NCBI GenBank assembly: GCA_963580285.1
Contig: OY757019.1
Location: 67,261,076-67,325,075 of the forward strand
Length of the DNA stretch: 64,000 bases
Source: Lucinisca nassula
Taxonomy: Eukaryota > Mollusca > Bivalvia > Lucinida > Lucinidae
Reading direction: 5' to 3'
Positions 47,188 through 59,625 of the stretch are shown piece after piece (positions within the stretch are counted from its first letter, which is position 1; every line of letters begins with the position of its first letter). The notes beneath the pieces were generated by a model. The model was not told where the DNA came from, made no database searches, and worked only from the letters and a program-made list of their open reading frames with translations. A program made the translations under genes and the position numbers.

Positions 47188-48883
47188 GGGCCGGGGCATT
47201 TCTGGCCCAAGGGCCATAATTGGTACAATCTAGATGAAGCTTCATACCATATATCGAAGACCTGGGCCTTTTGGTTTCAGAGAAGAAGATTTTTAAAGAT
47301 TTTCCCTGTATAAGCCTATGTAAAACCAAAGGCCACCGGGGCGGGGCATTTTTCGCCCCAGGGCTATAATTTGAACAATCTTGGTAGAGGTCCACTAGGT
47401 GAAGCTTCACACCAAATATCAAAGACCTGGGCCTTGTGATGTCAGAGAAGCAGATTTTTAAAGATTTTCCCTATATAAGCCTATGTAAACCCAAAGGCCT
47501 CCAGGGCGGGGGCATTTTTGGCCGTAGGGCTATAATCTGAACACTCTTGGTAGAGGTCCACTAGATGAAGCTTCACACCAAATATCAAAGATCTGAGCCT
47601 TGTGGTTTCAGAGAAGGAGATCTCTAAAGATTTTCCCTGTATAAGCCTATGTAAAACCAAAGGCCCCCGGAGCGGGGCATTTTTCGCCCCAGGGCTATAA
47701 TTTGAACAATCTTGGTAGAGGTCCACTAGGTCAAGCTTCACACCAAATATCAAAGACCTGGGCCTTGTGGTTTAAGAGAAGAAGATTTTTAAAGATTTTT
47801 CCTATATAAGCCTATGTATACACAAAGGCCCCCGGGGTTGGGGCATTTCTGGCCCAAGGGCCATAATTTGAACAATCTTGGTAGAGGTCCACTAGATGAA
47901 GCTTCATACCAAATATCGAAGACCTGGGCCTTTCGGTTTCAGAGAAGAAGATTTTTAAAGATTTTCCCTGTATAAGCCTATGTAAAACCAAAGGCCACCG
48001 GGGCGGGGCATTTTTCGCCCCAGGGCTATAATTTGAACAATCTTGGTAGAGGTCCACTAGATGAAGCTTCATACCAAATATCAAAGATCTGGGCCTTGTG
48101 GTTTCAAAGAAGAAGATTTTTAAAGATTTTCCCTACATAAGCCTATGTATACACAAAGGCCCCCGGGGCGGGGGCATTTCTGGCCCAAGGGCCATAATTT
48201 GAACAATCTTGGTAGAGGTCCACTAGATGAAGCTTCATACCAAATATCAAAGACCTGGGCCTTTCGGTTTCAGAGAAGAAGATTTTTAAAGATTTTCCCT
48301 GTATAAGCCAATGTAAAACCAAAGGGCCCCCGGGGCGGGGGCATTTTTGGCCCTAGGGCTATAATTTTAACAATCTTGGTAATGGTCCACTAGGTGAAGC
48401 TTCACACCAAATATCAAAGACCTGGGCCTTGTGGTTTCAGAAGAAGATTTTTAAAGATTTTCCCTATATAAGCCTATGTAAACCAAAAGGCCCCCGGGGC
48501 GGGGGCATTTCTGGCCCAAGGGCCATAATTTGAACAATCTTGGTAAAGGTCCACTAGATGAAGCTTCATACCAAATATCAAAGACCTGGGCTTTGCGGTT
48601 TCAGAGAAGAAGAATTTTAAAGTTTTCATTTTAAAAATCTATTTTTAGCTCCTGTGACCTAGATGTGCAATGGACCAGAACCATTTGAACAACTTTGAAA
48701 GGGGACCACCTAAGGATCATTCCTGTGAAGTTTGGTTAAAATCCAATCAGTGTTTTAGGAGGAGATGTCATTTGAAGAAAAAGTTTACGCACGCACACAC
48801 GCACTGACACACACACGCACGACTGACGACGGACAAAAAGTGATCCCAAAAGCTCACCTCGTCACTACGTGACAGGTGAGCTA
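47188..48883. repeat. 165 bp-type array resuming after the island, with exit unit and tail
   Basis: About nine monomers of the same variants as 40100-42770 (TATACACAAAGGCCCCCGGGG and GGCATTTCTGGCCCAAGGGCC types). The exit unit, an (ACGCAC)n/(AC)n patch (about 48785-48830) and the tail GTCACTACGTGACAGGTGAGCTAAAA follow. No head is present on its left. Confidence 0.7.
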
Positions 48884-49204
48884 AAAAATCAACTGTTTTG
48901 CCTTTTTTCCATACAAATGTCTAAGTGACTATATTTGACCTTGATGTAAAACAGGTCAAGGTCAACCAAAGGTCATCATTTGAACAAAATTGGCAGGGCC
49001 CGAGTCCCCGATGCTGCATACCAAGTTTCAAGAACATCGGCCATTGGGTTCTTGAGAAGAAGATTTTTAAAGGTTTTTACCATATATGGGCATATTGGTC
49101 ATGTGACATTGTCCTCACAAACAAACTTTCGTTCCCCCTTCCCACAGAGGCTCCACATGTAATTTGGTTTCAATCGTCTCAGTAGTTAAGTTGAGAAGAA
49201 GATA
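48884..49204. mobile_element. GACCTT-type element, part 2 of 3
   Basis: Continues 37982-39444. It breaks at GTTGAGAAGAAGATA and resumes at 50778 with AATACTGAATCTGAGCC. The intact junction AGAAGATAAAAATACTGAATC is seen near 38870 and 39320. Confidence 0.7.
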
Positions 49205-50777
49205 ACAAGAGGGCCCAGAGGGCCCTGGTTCGCTCACCTGATCCAAAGCATAACAAGTGGGCCCCGGGCAGGGTCAATTTTGGCCCCAGGGGGTAAAATT
49301 TGAACAATCTTGGTAGAGGTCCACAAGATAAAGCTTCATATCGAATATGAAAGACCTGGGCTTTCTGGTTTCAGAGAAGAAGATTTTAAAGGTTTACCCT
49401 TCATATAGAAGTCTATGTAAAACAAGATTTTCCCTATATAAGTCCATGTCAAACCAAAGGGCCCCGGAGCGTGGGCATTTTTGGCCCCAGGGCTATAATT
49501 TGAACAATCTTGGTAGAGGTCCACTAGCTGAAGCTTCATAACAAATATCAAAGACCTATCGCCTTGTGTTTCAGAGAAGATGATTTTTAAAGATTTTCCC
49601 TATATAAGTCTATGTAAAACCAAAGGGCCACATGGCGGGGGCCTTTTTTTGTCTCAGGGCTATAATTTGAACAATCTTGGTAGTGGTCCACAAGATGAAG
49701 CTTCATACCAAATATCAAAGACCTGGGCCTTGCAGTTTCAGAGAAGAAGATTTTTCAAGATTTTCCCTATATAAGCCTATGTAAAACAAAAGGGCCCTTG
49801 TGCGAGGGCATTTTTGGCCCCAGCACTATAATTTGAACAATCTTGGTAGGGGTCTACTAGATGAAGCTTCATACCAAATATCAAAGACCTGGGCCTTGCG
49901 GTTTCAGAGAAGAAGATTTTTCAAGATTTTCCCTATATAAGCCCATGTAAAACCAAAGGGCCCCCTTGCGGGGGGCATTTTTAGCTCCAGCACTTTAAGT
50001 TGAACAATCTTGGTAGGGGTCCACTAGATGAAGCTTCATACCAAATATCAAAGACCTGGGCCTTGCAGTTTCAGAGAAGAAGATTTTTCAAGATTTTCCC
50101 TATATAAGCCTATGTAAAACAAAAGGGCCCTGGTGCGGGGGCATTTTTGGCCCCAGCACTATGATTTGAACAATCTTGGTAGGGGTTCACTAGATGAAGC
50201 TTCATACCAAATATCAAAGACCTGGGCCTTGCGGTTTCAGAGAAGAAGATTTTTAAAGATTTTCCCTATATAAGCCCATGTAAAACCAAACGGGCCCCAT
50301 GCGGGGGCATTTTTAGCTCCAGCACTATAATTTGAACAATCTTGGTAGGGGTCCACTATATGAAGCTTCATACCAAATATCAAAGATCTGGGCCTTTCGG
50401 TTTCAGAGAAGAAGATTTTTTAAAGACTATAATTTGAACAATCTTGGTAAGGGTCCACCAGATGAAGCTTCATACCAAATATGAAAGACCTAGGCCTTGC
50501 GGTTTCAGAGAAGAAGATTTTTTAAAGTTTTCGGTGAAAAAAATCTATTTTTGGCTACTGTGACCTATATGTGCAACGGACCAGAACCATTTGAACAACT
50601 TTGAAAGGGGACCACCTAAGGATCATTCCTGTGAAGTTTGGTCAAAATCCGATCAGTGGTTTAGGAGGAGATGTCGTTTGAAGAAAAGTTTACGGACGCA
50701 CGCACACACGGACGCACGCACGACGGACAAAAAGTGATCCCAAAAGCTCACCTTGCCACTACGTGACAGGTGAGCTA
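49205..50777. mobile_element. Pearl-like element, complete, inserted in the GACCTT-type element
   Basis: Head with GGGCCCAGAGGGCCC, about seven 165 bp monomers, one shortened near 50420-50440, exit unit, an ACGCACGCACACACGGACGC patch and the tail GCCACTACGTGACAGGTGAGCT. The flanking sequence is a clean split of a known repeat, so this is a direct view of an insertion. Confidence 0.8.
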
Positions 50778-51334
50778 AAAATACTGAATCTGAGCCTTCC
50801 TGGACAAAGGTCAGTAAATGACCTTGACCTTCAGAACTGACAAAATTCCATTCAGCTGCATGTAAATATCATTTCTAATGCCACTAGCAACCATGCAATC
50901 AGAAAATCCACAGTTTTGCCTTTTTTCTATACAAATGTCTAAGTGACCATATTTGGCCTTGACGTTAAACAGGTCAAGACCAAACAACCAAAGGTCATCA
51001 TTTGAACAAACTTGGTAGGGCCCGAGTCCCCGATGCTGCACACCAAGTTTCAAAAACATCGGCCGTTTGGTTCTTGAGAAGAAGATTTTTAAAGGTTTTT
51101 ACCATATATGGACATGGCGGCCATATTGGTCATGTGACCCAGTCCTCATGAACAAATTTTCGTTCCCCCTTCCCACAGAGGCCCCACATGTAATTTGGTT
51201 TCAATTGGCCAAGTAGTTTCAGAGGAGATGTTGTTTGAAAATGTTGACGACGCAGATGACACAGACGACGACGACGACGACGGACCATTGCCTATACTAT
51301 AAGCTCCCCCTGAGCCTTCGGCTCTGTGAGCTAA
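50778..51334. mobile_element. GACCTT-type element, part 3 of 3
   Basis: The final unit, a (GAC)n patch (about 51246-51282) and the tail TGAGCCTTCGGCTCTGTGAGCTAAAA. Together with 37982-39444 and 48884-49204 it makes one element of about 2.3 kb with both ends present. Confidence 0.75.
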
Positions 51335-51594
51335 AAAATCTATTTTTGGCTCCTGTGAACTAGATTTGCAAAGAACCGGAATCATTTGAACAACTCTGAA
51401 AGGGGATCACCTATGGATCATTCCTTGAAGTTTGGACAAAACCCAATAAGTGGTTGAGGAGATGTTGTCGAAGAAATTGTTTAAGAATGCACAGATGGAT
51501 GGACAGACACATGCACACAAGGACGTATGACAGATGACAGACAAAAATTAATCACAAAAGCTCACCTTGTCACTACTTGACAGGTGAGCTAAAA
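51335..51594. mobile_element. Exit unit and tail of the outer 165 bp-type element
   Basis: AATCTATTTTTGGCTCCTGTG picks up exactly where 37981 stopped (TTTTAAGTCTTCAGTAAA). A GGATGGACAGACACATGCAC patch and the tail TGTCACTACTTGACAGGTGAGCT follow. Confidence 0.75.
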
Positions 51595-52397
51595 ACTGTG
51601 GGCCCTAGGGCAGGGCCAACTTTGGCCCCAGGGTTATAGTTAGAACCTCCACAGCAGAGGTCCACCAGGTGATTTGTTTTTTGTTTGTTTGTTTGTATTG
51701 GAGTTGAATGACCCAGGCAACACTATTTTAGGTCATTTTTGAGCCGGTCAGTTTACCTATCCACACTTCACTGGGCAAACTTTGATTTTTGATTCATTTT
51801 TGATTTTTATTATACAAAAGCGGTTAACCAGTACAGTGCACATTCTTTCACCAGAAATTGACAACTTCCCTTCTTGAATCAGCGGAAGGGAGAGAATGAC
51901 TGTAGAAAAGATTTCATGATCAATCTCCACAAAAGAATGTTGCCGACCCCGGCAGGAATCAAACCCACATCCTCCTGATCACCAGTCAGACGCGCATCTT
52001 ACTGAGCTACCGAGCTTCATATCAAAATATCAAAGACCTGGGCCTTCTGGTTTCAGACAAGAAGATTTTTAAAGGTATTCCCTATATAATCAAAGTAAAA
52101 ACCTGTGGGACCCAGGGTGGGGCCATTTTTGACCACAAGGCTATGATTTGAACAATCTTGGTAGAGGTCACTAGATGAAGCTTCATACCAAACATCAAAG
52201 ACCTAGGCTTTGTGGTTTCAAACAAGAAGATTTTTAAAGGGCTTTCCTATGTAAGTCTATGTAAAACCAGTTGGCCCCAGGGCTATTATATGGACAATCA
52301 TAGTTAAGGCCCACCAGATGAAGCTTCATACCAAATATCAAAGACCTGGGCCTTCTGGTTTCAGACAAGAAGATTTTTAAAGGTTTTCCCTATATAA
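51595..52397. repeat. Divergent 165 bp-type array carrying a SINE
   Basis: About three monomers of the CTTCTGGTTTCAGACAAGAAG variant, cut by a SINE (51674-52014). It breaks at GGTTTTCCCTATATAA, where the next head starts. Confidence 0.65.
51674..52014 (-). mobile_element. Full-length tRNA-derived SINE
   Basis: The minus-strand head CTCGGTAGCTCAGTAAGATG is the A-box region and GGTTTGATTCC (51965-51955) the B box. The body CCGGGGTCGGCAACATTC... and AAACTGACCGGCTCAAAAATG follows, with the tail CCAATAC(AAAC)n. It has an extra AT-rich segment of about 35 bp (near 51780-51825) absent from 31554-31794. No clear target duplication was seen. Confidence 0.8.
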
Positions 52398-52846
52398 ACA
52401 AGAGGGCCAGGCCATCGCTCACCTGATCCATATTCATTATTGTACAAATGAATAGGTAATATATGGTGGAGTAGATGGTTTGAGCAATATTGGTTGACCC
52501 AAGGAACATTTATGTGAAATTAATTCAAAATCAGTCTGGCTGTTTAGGAGTAGAAGTCATTTTGAGGTTTGTATTTTGAGGTTTGAGATTTTTAGCTCTG
52601 GTGGCCATCATGCTCAGTCAAGCAAAATATTTTGAGCAATTTTGTTAACGGGTCACCCATAAAACATTCCTATAAAATTGCTTCCTTTTAGAGACAGAAG
52701 TCTTTTGAAAGTTTTGGCCCCCACCCATCAGGTTTGGAGAAATAGATTGGGCTGCACGGTGCTTCTACAAAGAGCTGAAACTGACTGCACATGAGTATTG
52801 GTAAACCCCTTAAAGGCAAAGTGATGCGAGTCGAACCGTCTGTGCA

Positions 52847-52975
52847 TTTAAACCCTACTGGTTTCATTGGGTGGCAGCGCTTGAGACGTCATTTCATCCT
52901 AATGATGGGTAAAAAGTCCCACAAAGTTAGTGGCAATGTCTCCAAAATGACCTAAATGGTGTTGACATGGACTTT
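52847..52975 (+). other. Dispersed fragment, second copy (see 27618-27742)
   Basis: Plus-strand reading NPTGFIGWQRLRRHFILMMG then KKSHKVSGNVSKMT stays open for about 34 codons, whereas the other copy is frame-shifted. The 5' neighbour (52730-52846: GGAGAAATAGATTGGGCTGC...) also differs from the arrays and may belong to the same source. The product is unknown. Confidence 0.45.
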
Positions 52976-53008
52976 AAAAACCTCAATTCAAACCAAAAAT
53001 AATAAAAA

Positions 53009-53146
53009 ACTAGAGCTGTCAGTGAAACTGACTAGGGCCCCGGCAGCGCTATCAGAAATTTGTGGACGGACAGACGGACAGACAGACAGACAGACGGACA
53101 GAGTGATTACTATAGGGCACCCACACTTTCAGTGCGGGGCCCTAAA
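53009..53146. mobile_element. Minimal 138 bp hairpin-ended element
   Basis: The head ACTAGAGCTGTCAGTGAAACTGAC has a short CAGT/ACTG hairpin. A (GACA)n/(GACGGACA)n patch (53062-53102) and the tail GGGCACCCACACTTTCAGTGCGGGGCCCTAAAA follow. It has the same order of parts as the large elements but no core array. Left and right ends share GGGCCC. Confidence 0.6.
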
Positions 53147-53844
53147 AAATTATTCTTATTATTGCAACCAGTGGAACAATTTTGAAGGATGGTTATCAAA
53201 CCAGCATTCCTTTGAAATCATTTATCAGAGCAGAATGGTTTAAACAATTATGGTCGAGGGTCCCCAAAGGAACATTCCTGTGAAATTATTTCAAAATCCA
53301 TCCACTGGTTAAGGAGAACTTACTTAAAGTTTTGTTGTTGTTTTTCTAATTTTAGCTCTGGCAGCCAAGATATCTTGTTCATTCAAACAAAACAGTTTCA
53401 GCAATTTTGGTAGAGGATTCCTGTGAAATAATTTCAAAATCCATCCACTGGTTAAGGAGGAGAAGTCGTTTAAAGGTTTTTCTATTTTAAGCTCTGGGGC
53501 AAGAACAGGATAAAGTGAATACCCTGATCCAGGAGGAGTAGTTGTTTAAAGTTTTTTTCTATTTTTAGCTTGAGTGGCCATCTTTTTCGTCAGAGCAGAA
53601 TGGTTTGAGCAATTTTAGCAATTTCACCCAAGGAACATTTCTGTAAAATTATTTCAAAATCCATTCACTGGTTAAAGAGAAGAAGTCGTTTAAAGGTTTT
53701 TCTATTTTAAGCTCTGCAGCCATCTTATTAACCCGAACGGAACAGTTTGAGCAATTTTGGTAGAGGGTCACCCAAGGAACATTACTGTAAAATCATTTTA
53801 AAATCCATCCGGAGACGCTTGGAAGGGGAGACAATTGGGCTATA

Positions 53845-55157
53845 CCGTATTCGGGTGTGTATTACCCGCATTTGCGTACTACCCGCACCCCCCTTTTTTG
53901 CCAAAATCTGGGGGAAAACTGTTATTCTTTTGTATTACCCGCATGGAACATTGGCTGAAATTTTGGTGGATGCGTAAGTGAGAAAAAGTAAGAATTTGGC
54001 CAGTTTTTGTAACACACAACGGAACGCGCGATCGTCTTCAAAAGGCGGGAAAATGCACGTGCGTGCGAGTATCACCAGAAAGCATGTATTTTGCATTAAA
54101 ATGTTGAAAAAACTTTACCTGTTCACCATTGTAATTTATTTATTAACCCACATATGCCTGCGGCCCTTTTTGGGACATCGGCAAACAGTGCAGTCCCAGA
54201 TCAGACACCTCAGAAAAGCGCCGCAGACCTCTCTTCTTTGGGACATCAGCAAACAGTGCAGTCCCAGATCAGACACATCAGACGGACGCCGCAGACGTCT
54301 GATTTGGATTGACACTGTTTGATGATTTATAACGGTTCAATTATGACACTATTGTTAATCCCTGTCATATATTTGCCACCCTGCGGTGCGTGTCGATAAG
54401 GTGTGAAAATATGGTCAAGTTAAGTCTCTAATTTGCGTTTATTCCCCAATCATAAAATTTAATCCGCAATCAATGTGAAAATTATTTAATTGCTCCTAAG
54501 ACGAGTTGCTACGACTATTCTACTATCTCGTAAATGGTTATGTTTTGGAGCCAAATAGCAGACCTTGGCGAGAAAAGTTGAACACTTTGTGTTAACACAT
54601 CTGTATGATGTTGTTGGTATTGACACGGAGCTTACGGAAAACGCTTTTTTCCACAACCGTTTTGCTATCGAGAATATTTGTACCGTTTCCAAACAATTTT
54701 TTATGAGAGAGATACGCCCCATTAAGATAAAACAATAGACACGTGTGGGGTTGCTGGGGTCCGATGATGTCATTTACCCATCGCGTGCAGAAAAAAAAAA
54801 TGTAGCGGTGGTTTGTGGGCGGCGGTTTTGATGCCGGAAAACTTTAATGTTCGCATTGAACTTGCTTGTTAATTTCGTTTAAAATCAGAGTTTTAGGAAT
54901 AATACTCACAAAATCGGGCTTGCTAGTAAAGGAGATTGTTATATTACTCATGTGTAAGTAAAATTGAGTGGACAATTAAACGTTTTTTATGTCGGGAATC
55001 GTAAAAGGATAGAGCATAACACGAGATGCATCGTATTTTCAGCTGACAAAAGTAAAAATAAAATGGTCCAAAAATAATTCGGGCGGATTACCCGCACCCT
55101 GAACTTGGGCCTGTAATTTGAGGGAAAAAACTGTGGGTAATACACGCCCGAATACGG
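53845..55157. mobile_element. TA-flanked inverted-repeat DNA transposon, 1.3 kb, non-autonomous
   Basis: The ends are CCGTATTCGGGTGTGTATTA (continuing CCCGCA) and, inverted, CCGTATTCGGGCGTGTATTA (continuing CCCACA): 26 bp with two mismatches. TA flanks both sides (53843-53844 and 55158-55159), fitting the Tc1/mariner/pogo superfamily, which duplicates TA. TTACCCGCA motifs repeat inside both ends. No transposase domain is recognisable in any frame; the 114-codon plus frame (53978-54322) spans an internal 68 bp duplication and is not called. Confidence 0.75.
54171..54300. repeat. 68 bp tandem duplication inside the transposon
   Basis: TGGGACATCGGCAAACAGTG (54171) recurs as TGGGACATCAGCAAACAGTG (54239), both followed by CAGTCCCAGATCAGACAC and a CGCCGCAGAC block. 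Confidence 0.85.
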
Positions 55158-55159
55158 TA

Positions 55160-55284
55160 GTTCGTTTTCTACTTTTTTTTTCTGATTCTTTTTCCAACTG
55201 AAGGTCGAATCCCGTGCAAAGCCACTAGATAGGCTTATAATATCTTGTATGCTGACATTGAACAGCAATAGAAAACTTTAACCA
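55160..55284. other. Short non-repeat spacer
   Basis: AT-rich sequence between the TA-flanked transposon and the next head. Nothing recognisable. Confidence 0.5.
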
Positions 55285-56635
55285 ACAAGAGCTCCGCAAG
55301 CGGGGCATTATACGCCCATGGCAATTGGTAAGATGGCGCATATATACAAAGGGGGGTGCCCATAAGGCCCTTTTCCTGCCCTAGAACAAAAGTCTTCATT
55401 TTCTCCTGATATATTGCCTATAGTGTCCCATTTACTAAAATAGTACTGGTTTTGTAACGTAAGCCCTAGTTATTGAGAAACACGATAATGAAAGTGGGTG
55501 GGGTAATTCAGCATTAATCTGAGGTATCATTTTTTACGCACTGTTTCTTTTTTAAAATATATCAAACCCACTCATTATTTCTTCTGTTTGCTAGACAAAA
55601 TAATGTATTGGGTAAATTCCAACTTAAACTTTCTTCCTCTAAAGTAAAATACTACATCTGCAGCAAGTATTTTATGAACATCGTCAATTTTTGTTAATTT
55701 TGCATCTTCAAATTCAATAAATTCTAGTCTCCGAAACTAAATGGCAAATTATTTTCAAACTTACTTGAATTTAACATTGGAAGAGTACAAAGTGTTGGTT
55801 AGGTTTTGGTGACCTTGACCTAATATTCAAGGTCACTTGGGCTGGTCAAATGTCAAAATACGGGGTGACCATTTTGGCCATTTTTCTGTTCCTAAACAAA
55901 AAGCTTCAAATTCTCCTAATACATTGCCAATAGAATTCCTTTTACTGAGACAGTCTAGGTTTTGCAAAGTAAGCCCTAGTTATGGAGTTAAATGATCCTG
56001 AACAACATCATCGGATCTATTTTCAAAGGGGCTTAACCCTATTATTATTTGGTGGACCATAACCTCCAAACAATATGCTCTGCCCTACATTGACATGGTC
56101 TAATTACATTATGAAGTTTCAGCTAGATTGGATGTAAAATGTAGGAGGAGTCATCCGGAAACAAAAAGTTTACAAAAAATTTCAAAGGGGAATAACTCTA
56201 TTCAAATTTGATGGACCTTTACCTTGAATCAATATGCGCTGCCCCACATCATGGTCTAACTATGGATGAAGTTTCAGCTTGATCGGATGTAAACTGTAAG
56301 ATGAGTTACCCGAAAAGGGGCATAACACTATTAAAATTTTGGTGGACTGTAACCTCGAAACAATATGCCTTGCCCCACATCACGGTCTAACTATGTATGA
56401 AGTTTCAGCTTGATCGGATGTAAACTGTAGGAGGAGTTATCCGGAAACAAAAAGTTTACAGATGGACAAACAGACGGATGGACGGACAGACACCTGGGGG
56501 CATAACATTATATAATTGTTTTCAAATGGGTTTATAAGAACTATTTGAGTGACGTACACCTGTACTGACCATGCTGACACTGATGCCAGTGTGACTGCTA
56601 TAGCTCTTGCTGTTCTTTGTACAGGCGAGCTAAAA
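55285..56635. mobile_element. Element of a distinct family (ACAAGAGCTCCGC head)
   Basis: The head hairpin GCTCCGCAAGCGGGGC is followed by a diverged left part. Then come about three core units of 130-150 bp (CAATATGCTCTGCCC, CAATATGCGCTGCCC and CAATATGCCTTGCCC at about 56076, 56226 and 56357), with AGTTTCAGCTTGATCGGATG. A GACGGATGGACGGACAGACA patch and the tail ...GTACAGGCGAGCTAAAA end it. The head and tail consensus place it in the same superfamily as the others. Confidence 0.65.
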
Positions 56636-57191
56636 GATCCATGGAAAAATACTCAAATTATCGATCAGAAATGGTGCGGATGGACATAAGGAATTTCAAA
56701 GACACCAAAGGTATATCATAACTAGAATTTTTTTTTTTTCTACAAAAACACAGAATGATGTATCCCCCCTTTTTGACCTCTAAGTATGACCTTGACATTG
56801 GAGGCATTGACCTGGGTCTTGTGTGCAACACATCATCAAATGAAGATGAACATTTCTACAAATAACTTTAAAAAGTTCATAGAGAAATAAGAAAGTTATT
56901 GACCGTACACAAAAAGACCTTTTTTTAACCTTTGACCTCTAAGTATGGCCTTGACCTTTGAGGTACAACACATCCTCTCATGATGGTGAACATTTCTGCC
57001 AAGTAATTTCATAATCTATCAAAGAATAAGAAAGTTATTGACTGTACACAAAAAAGGCCCCCTTTTTGACGCTTGACCTCTAGGTATGACCTTTATATTG
57101 GAGGTATGGACCTTGGTCTTGCACACGACTCATCAGCTAATGAAGGTGAACATTTCTGCATGGTTACTTTAAAAAGTCCAACCAGAAATAA
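56636..57191. repeat. GACCTCTAAGTATGACC tandem units
   Basis: Three units of about 140-160 bp (anchors near 56774, 56935 and 57076) share GATGGTGAACATTTCTGC, AGAAAGTTATTGAC and GTACACAAAAA. The array breaks at the next element head. GACCTT/TGACC-rich composition relates it loosely to the other GACCTT families. Confidence 0.7.
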
Positions 57192-59625
57192 ACAAGAGGG
57201 CCATGATGGCCCTGGATCGCTCACCTGATCCATAGGGTAACAAATGGGCCCCGGGGAGGGCCATTATTGACTCCAGGGTTATAATGTGCATTATGTTATG
57301 GGAGGTCTAAAAAGGTGAAGCTACATACCAAATATCAACAAAGGCGATAATTTGAACAATCTTGGCAAAGGTCCACTAGATGAAGCTACATACCAACTAT
57401 CAAAGACCTGGGCCTTGCAGTTTCAGAGAAGAAGATTTTTTTAAAGATATTCCCAACATAAGCCTATGTAAAGCCAAATGGCCCCAGGGCAGGGGCATTT
57501 TTGGCATCAGGGCTATAATTTAAACAATCTTGATAGAGGTCCACTAGATGAAGCTTCACAAAGACCTGGGCCTTGCTGTTTCAGAGAAGAAGATTTTCAA
57601 AGATTTTTTCTAGATAAGTCTATGTAAAACCAAAGGGTCTCAGGGTGGGGGCTATTATTTGAACCATCTTGATAGAGGTCTGCTAGATAAAATTTCACAC
57701 CAAATATCAAAGACCTAGGCCTTGTGGTTTCTTGGAAGATTTTTAAAGATAGATAAGTCTTATATAAGTCCCTATAAAAGTCTATGTAAAACCAAAGGGT
57801 CACAAAGCGTGGGCATTTTTGGTCTCAGGGCTATAATTTGAACAATCTTGGTAGAGATCCACTGGCTGAAGCTTCATACAAAATATCAAAGACCTAGGCC
57901 TTGTGATTTCAGAGAAGAAGATTTTTAAAGATTTTCCCTATATAAGTATATGTAAAACCAAAGGGCCCCGCAGCGGGGGGCATTTTTGGCCGCAGGGCAA
58001 TAATTTGAACAATCTTGGTAGAGGTCCACAAGATGAAGCTTCATACCAAATATCTTAGTCCTGGGCCTTGCAGTTTCAGAGAAGAAGGTTTTTAAAGATT
58101 TTCCCGATATAAACCTATGTCAAACAAAAGGGCCCCGCGGCGGGGGCATTTTTGGCCCCAGCAATCTTGGTAGGGGTCCACTAGATGAAGCTTCATACCA
58201 AATAGCAAAGACCTGGGCCTTGCAGTTTCAGAGAAGAAGATTTTTAAAGATTTTTCCCTATATAAGCCCATGTAAAACCAAAAGGCCCCATGGCGGGGAT
58301 ATTTTTGGCCCCAGCACTATAATTTGAACAATCTTGGTAGGGGTCCACTAGATGAAGCTTCATACCAAATATCAAAGACCTGGGCCTTGTGGTTTCAGAG
58401 AAGAAGATTTTTTAAGATTTTTCCTATATAAGCCTATGTAAAACCAAAGGGCCCCGGGGCGGGGGCATTTTTGGCCCAAGCACTATAATTTGAACAATCT
58501 TGGTAGAGGTCCACAAGATGAAGCTTCATAACAAATATCAAAGATCTGGACCTTGCAGTTTCAGAGAAGAAGATTTTTAAATATTTTCCCTATATAAGCC
58601 TATGTAAAACCAAAGGGCCCCGGGGCGGGGGCAATTTTGGCCCCAGCACTATAATTTGAACAATCTTGGTAGGGGTCCACTAGGTAAAGCTTCATAACAA
58701 ATAGCAAAGACCCGGACCTTGCAGTTCCAGAGAAGATGATTTTTAAAGATTTTTCCTATATAAGCCTATGTAAAACCAAAGGGCCCTGGGGCGGGGGCAT
58801 TTTTGGCCCAAGCACTATAATTTGAACAATCTTGGTAGAGGTCCACAAGATGAAGCTTCATACCAAATATCAAAGATCTGGACCTTGCAGTTTCAGAGAA
58901 GAAGATTTTTAAATATTTTCCCTATATAAGCCTATGTAAAACCAAAGGGCCCCGAGGCGGGGGCAATTTTGGCCCCAGCACTATAATTTGAACAATCTTG
59001 GTAGGGGTCCACTAGGTAAAGCTTCATAACAAATAGCAAAGACCCGGACCTTGCAGTTCCAGAGAAGATGATTTTTAAAGATTTTCCCTATATAAGCCAA
59101 TGTAAAACCAAAGGGCCCCGGGGGGGGGGGGGGGGGGCATTTTTGGCCCCAGCACTATAATTTGCACAATCTTGTTAGGGGTCCACTAGATGAAGCTTCA
59201 TACCAAATATCAAAGAACTGGGCCTTGCGGTTTGAGAGATGAAGATTTTTAAAGATTTTCCCTATATAAGCCCATGTAAAACCAAAGGGCCCCGGGGCGG
59301 GGGTATTTTTGGCCCCAGCATTATAATTTGAACAATCTTGGTAGAGGTCCACTAGATGAAGCTTCATACCAAATATCAAAGACCTGGGCCTTGCGGTTTC
59401 AGAGAAGAAGATTTTTTAAGTTTTCGGTGAAAAAAATCTATTTTTGGCTCCTGTGACCTTTATGTGCAACGGACTGGAACCATTTGAACAACTTTGAAAG
59501 GGGAGCACCTAAGGATCATTCCTGTGAAGTTTGGTCAAAATCCAATCAGTGGTTTAGGAGGAGATGTCGTTTGAAGAAATTGTTTACGCACGGATGACAG
59601 ACAAAAAGTGATCCTAATATAAAAC
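57192..59625. mobile_element. Pearl-like element lacking the tail hairpin
   Basis: Head, about thirteen 165 bp monomers, exit unit and a GATGACAGACAAAAAG patch, then CCTAATATAAAAC against the next head. Two adjacent monomer pairs (about 58420-58740 and 58760-59060) are near duplicates, giving a 2-monomer local repeat. A pure G run (about 59119-59137) replaces the GC box of one monomer. Confidence 0.75.

Larger units (their letters stand above)
52398..53844. mobile_element. Degraded element with 145 bp-type monomers
   Basis: The damaged head ACAAGAGGGCCAGGCCATCG has lost half its hairpin loop. Scattered 145 bp-type monomers (GAGCAATTTTGGTAGAGG, CCATCCACTGGTTAAGGAG) follow. They are broken up by the shared fragment at 52847-52975, the small element at 53009-53146 and a transposon from 53845. 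No tail was found, and the right remnant (55160-55284) is not clearly part of it. Confidence 0.55.

Noticed and set aside
54486..54773. 95-codon minus-strand frame in the TA-flanked transposon as a transposase exon
   Set aside because: No DDE-type or DNA-binding motif could be seen. It may be a decayed remnant but cannot be supported.
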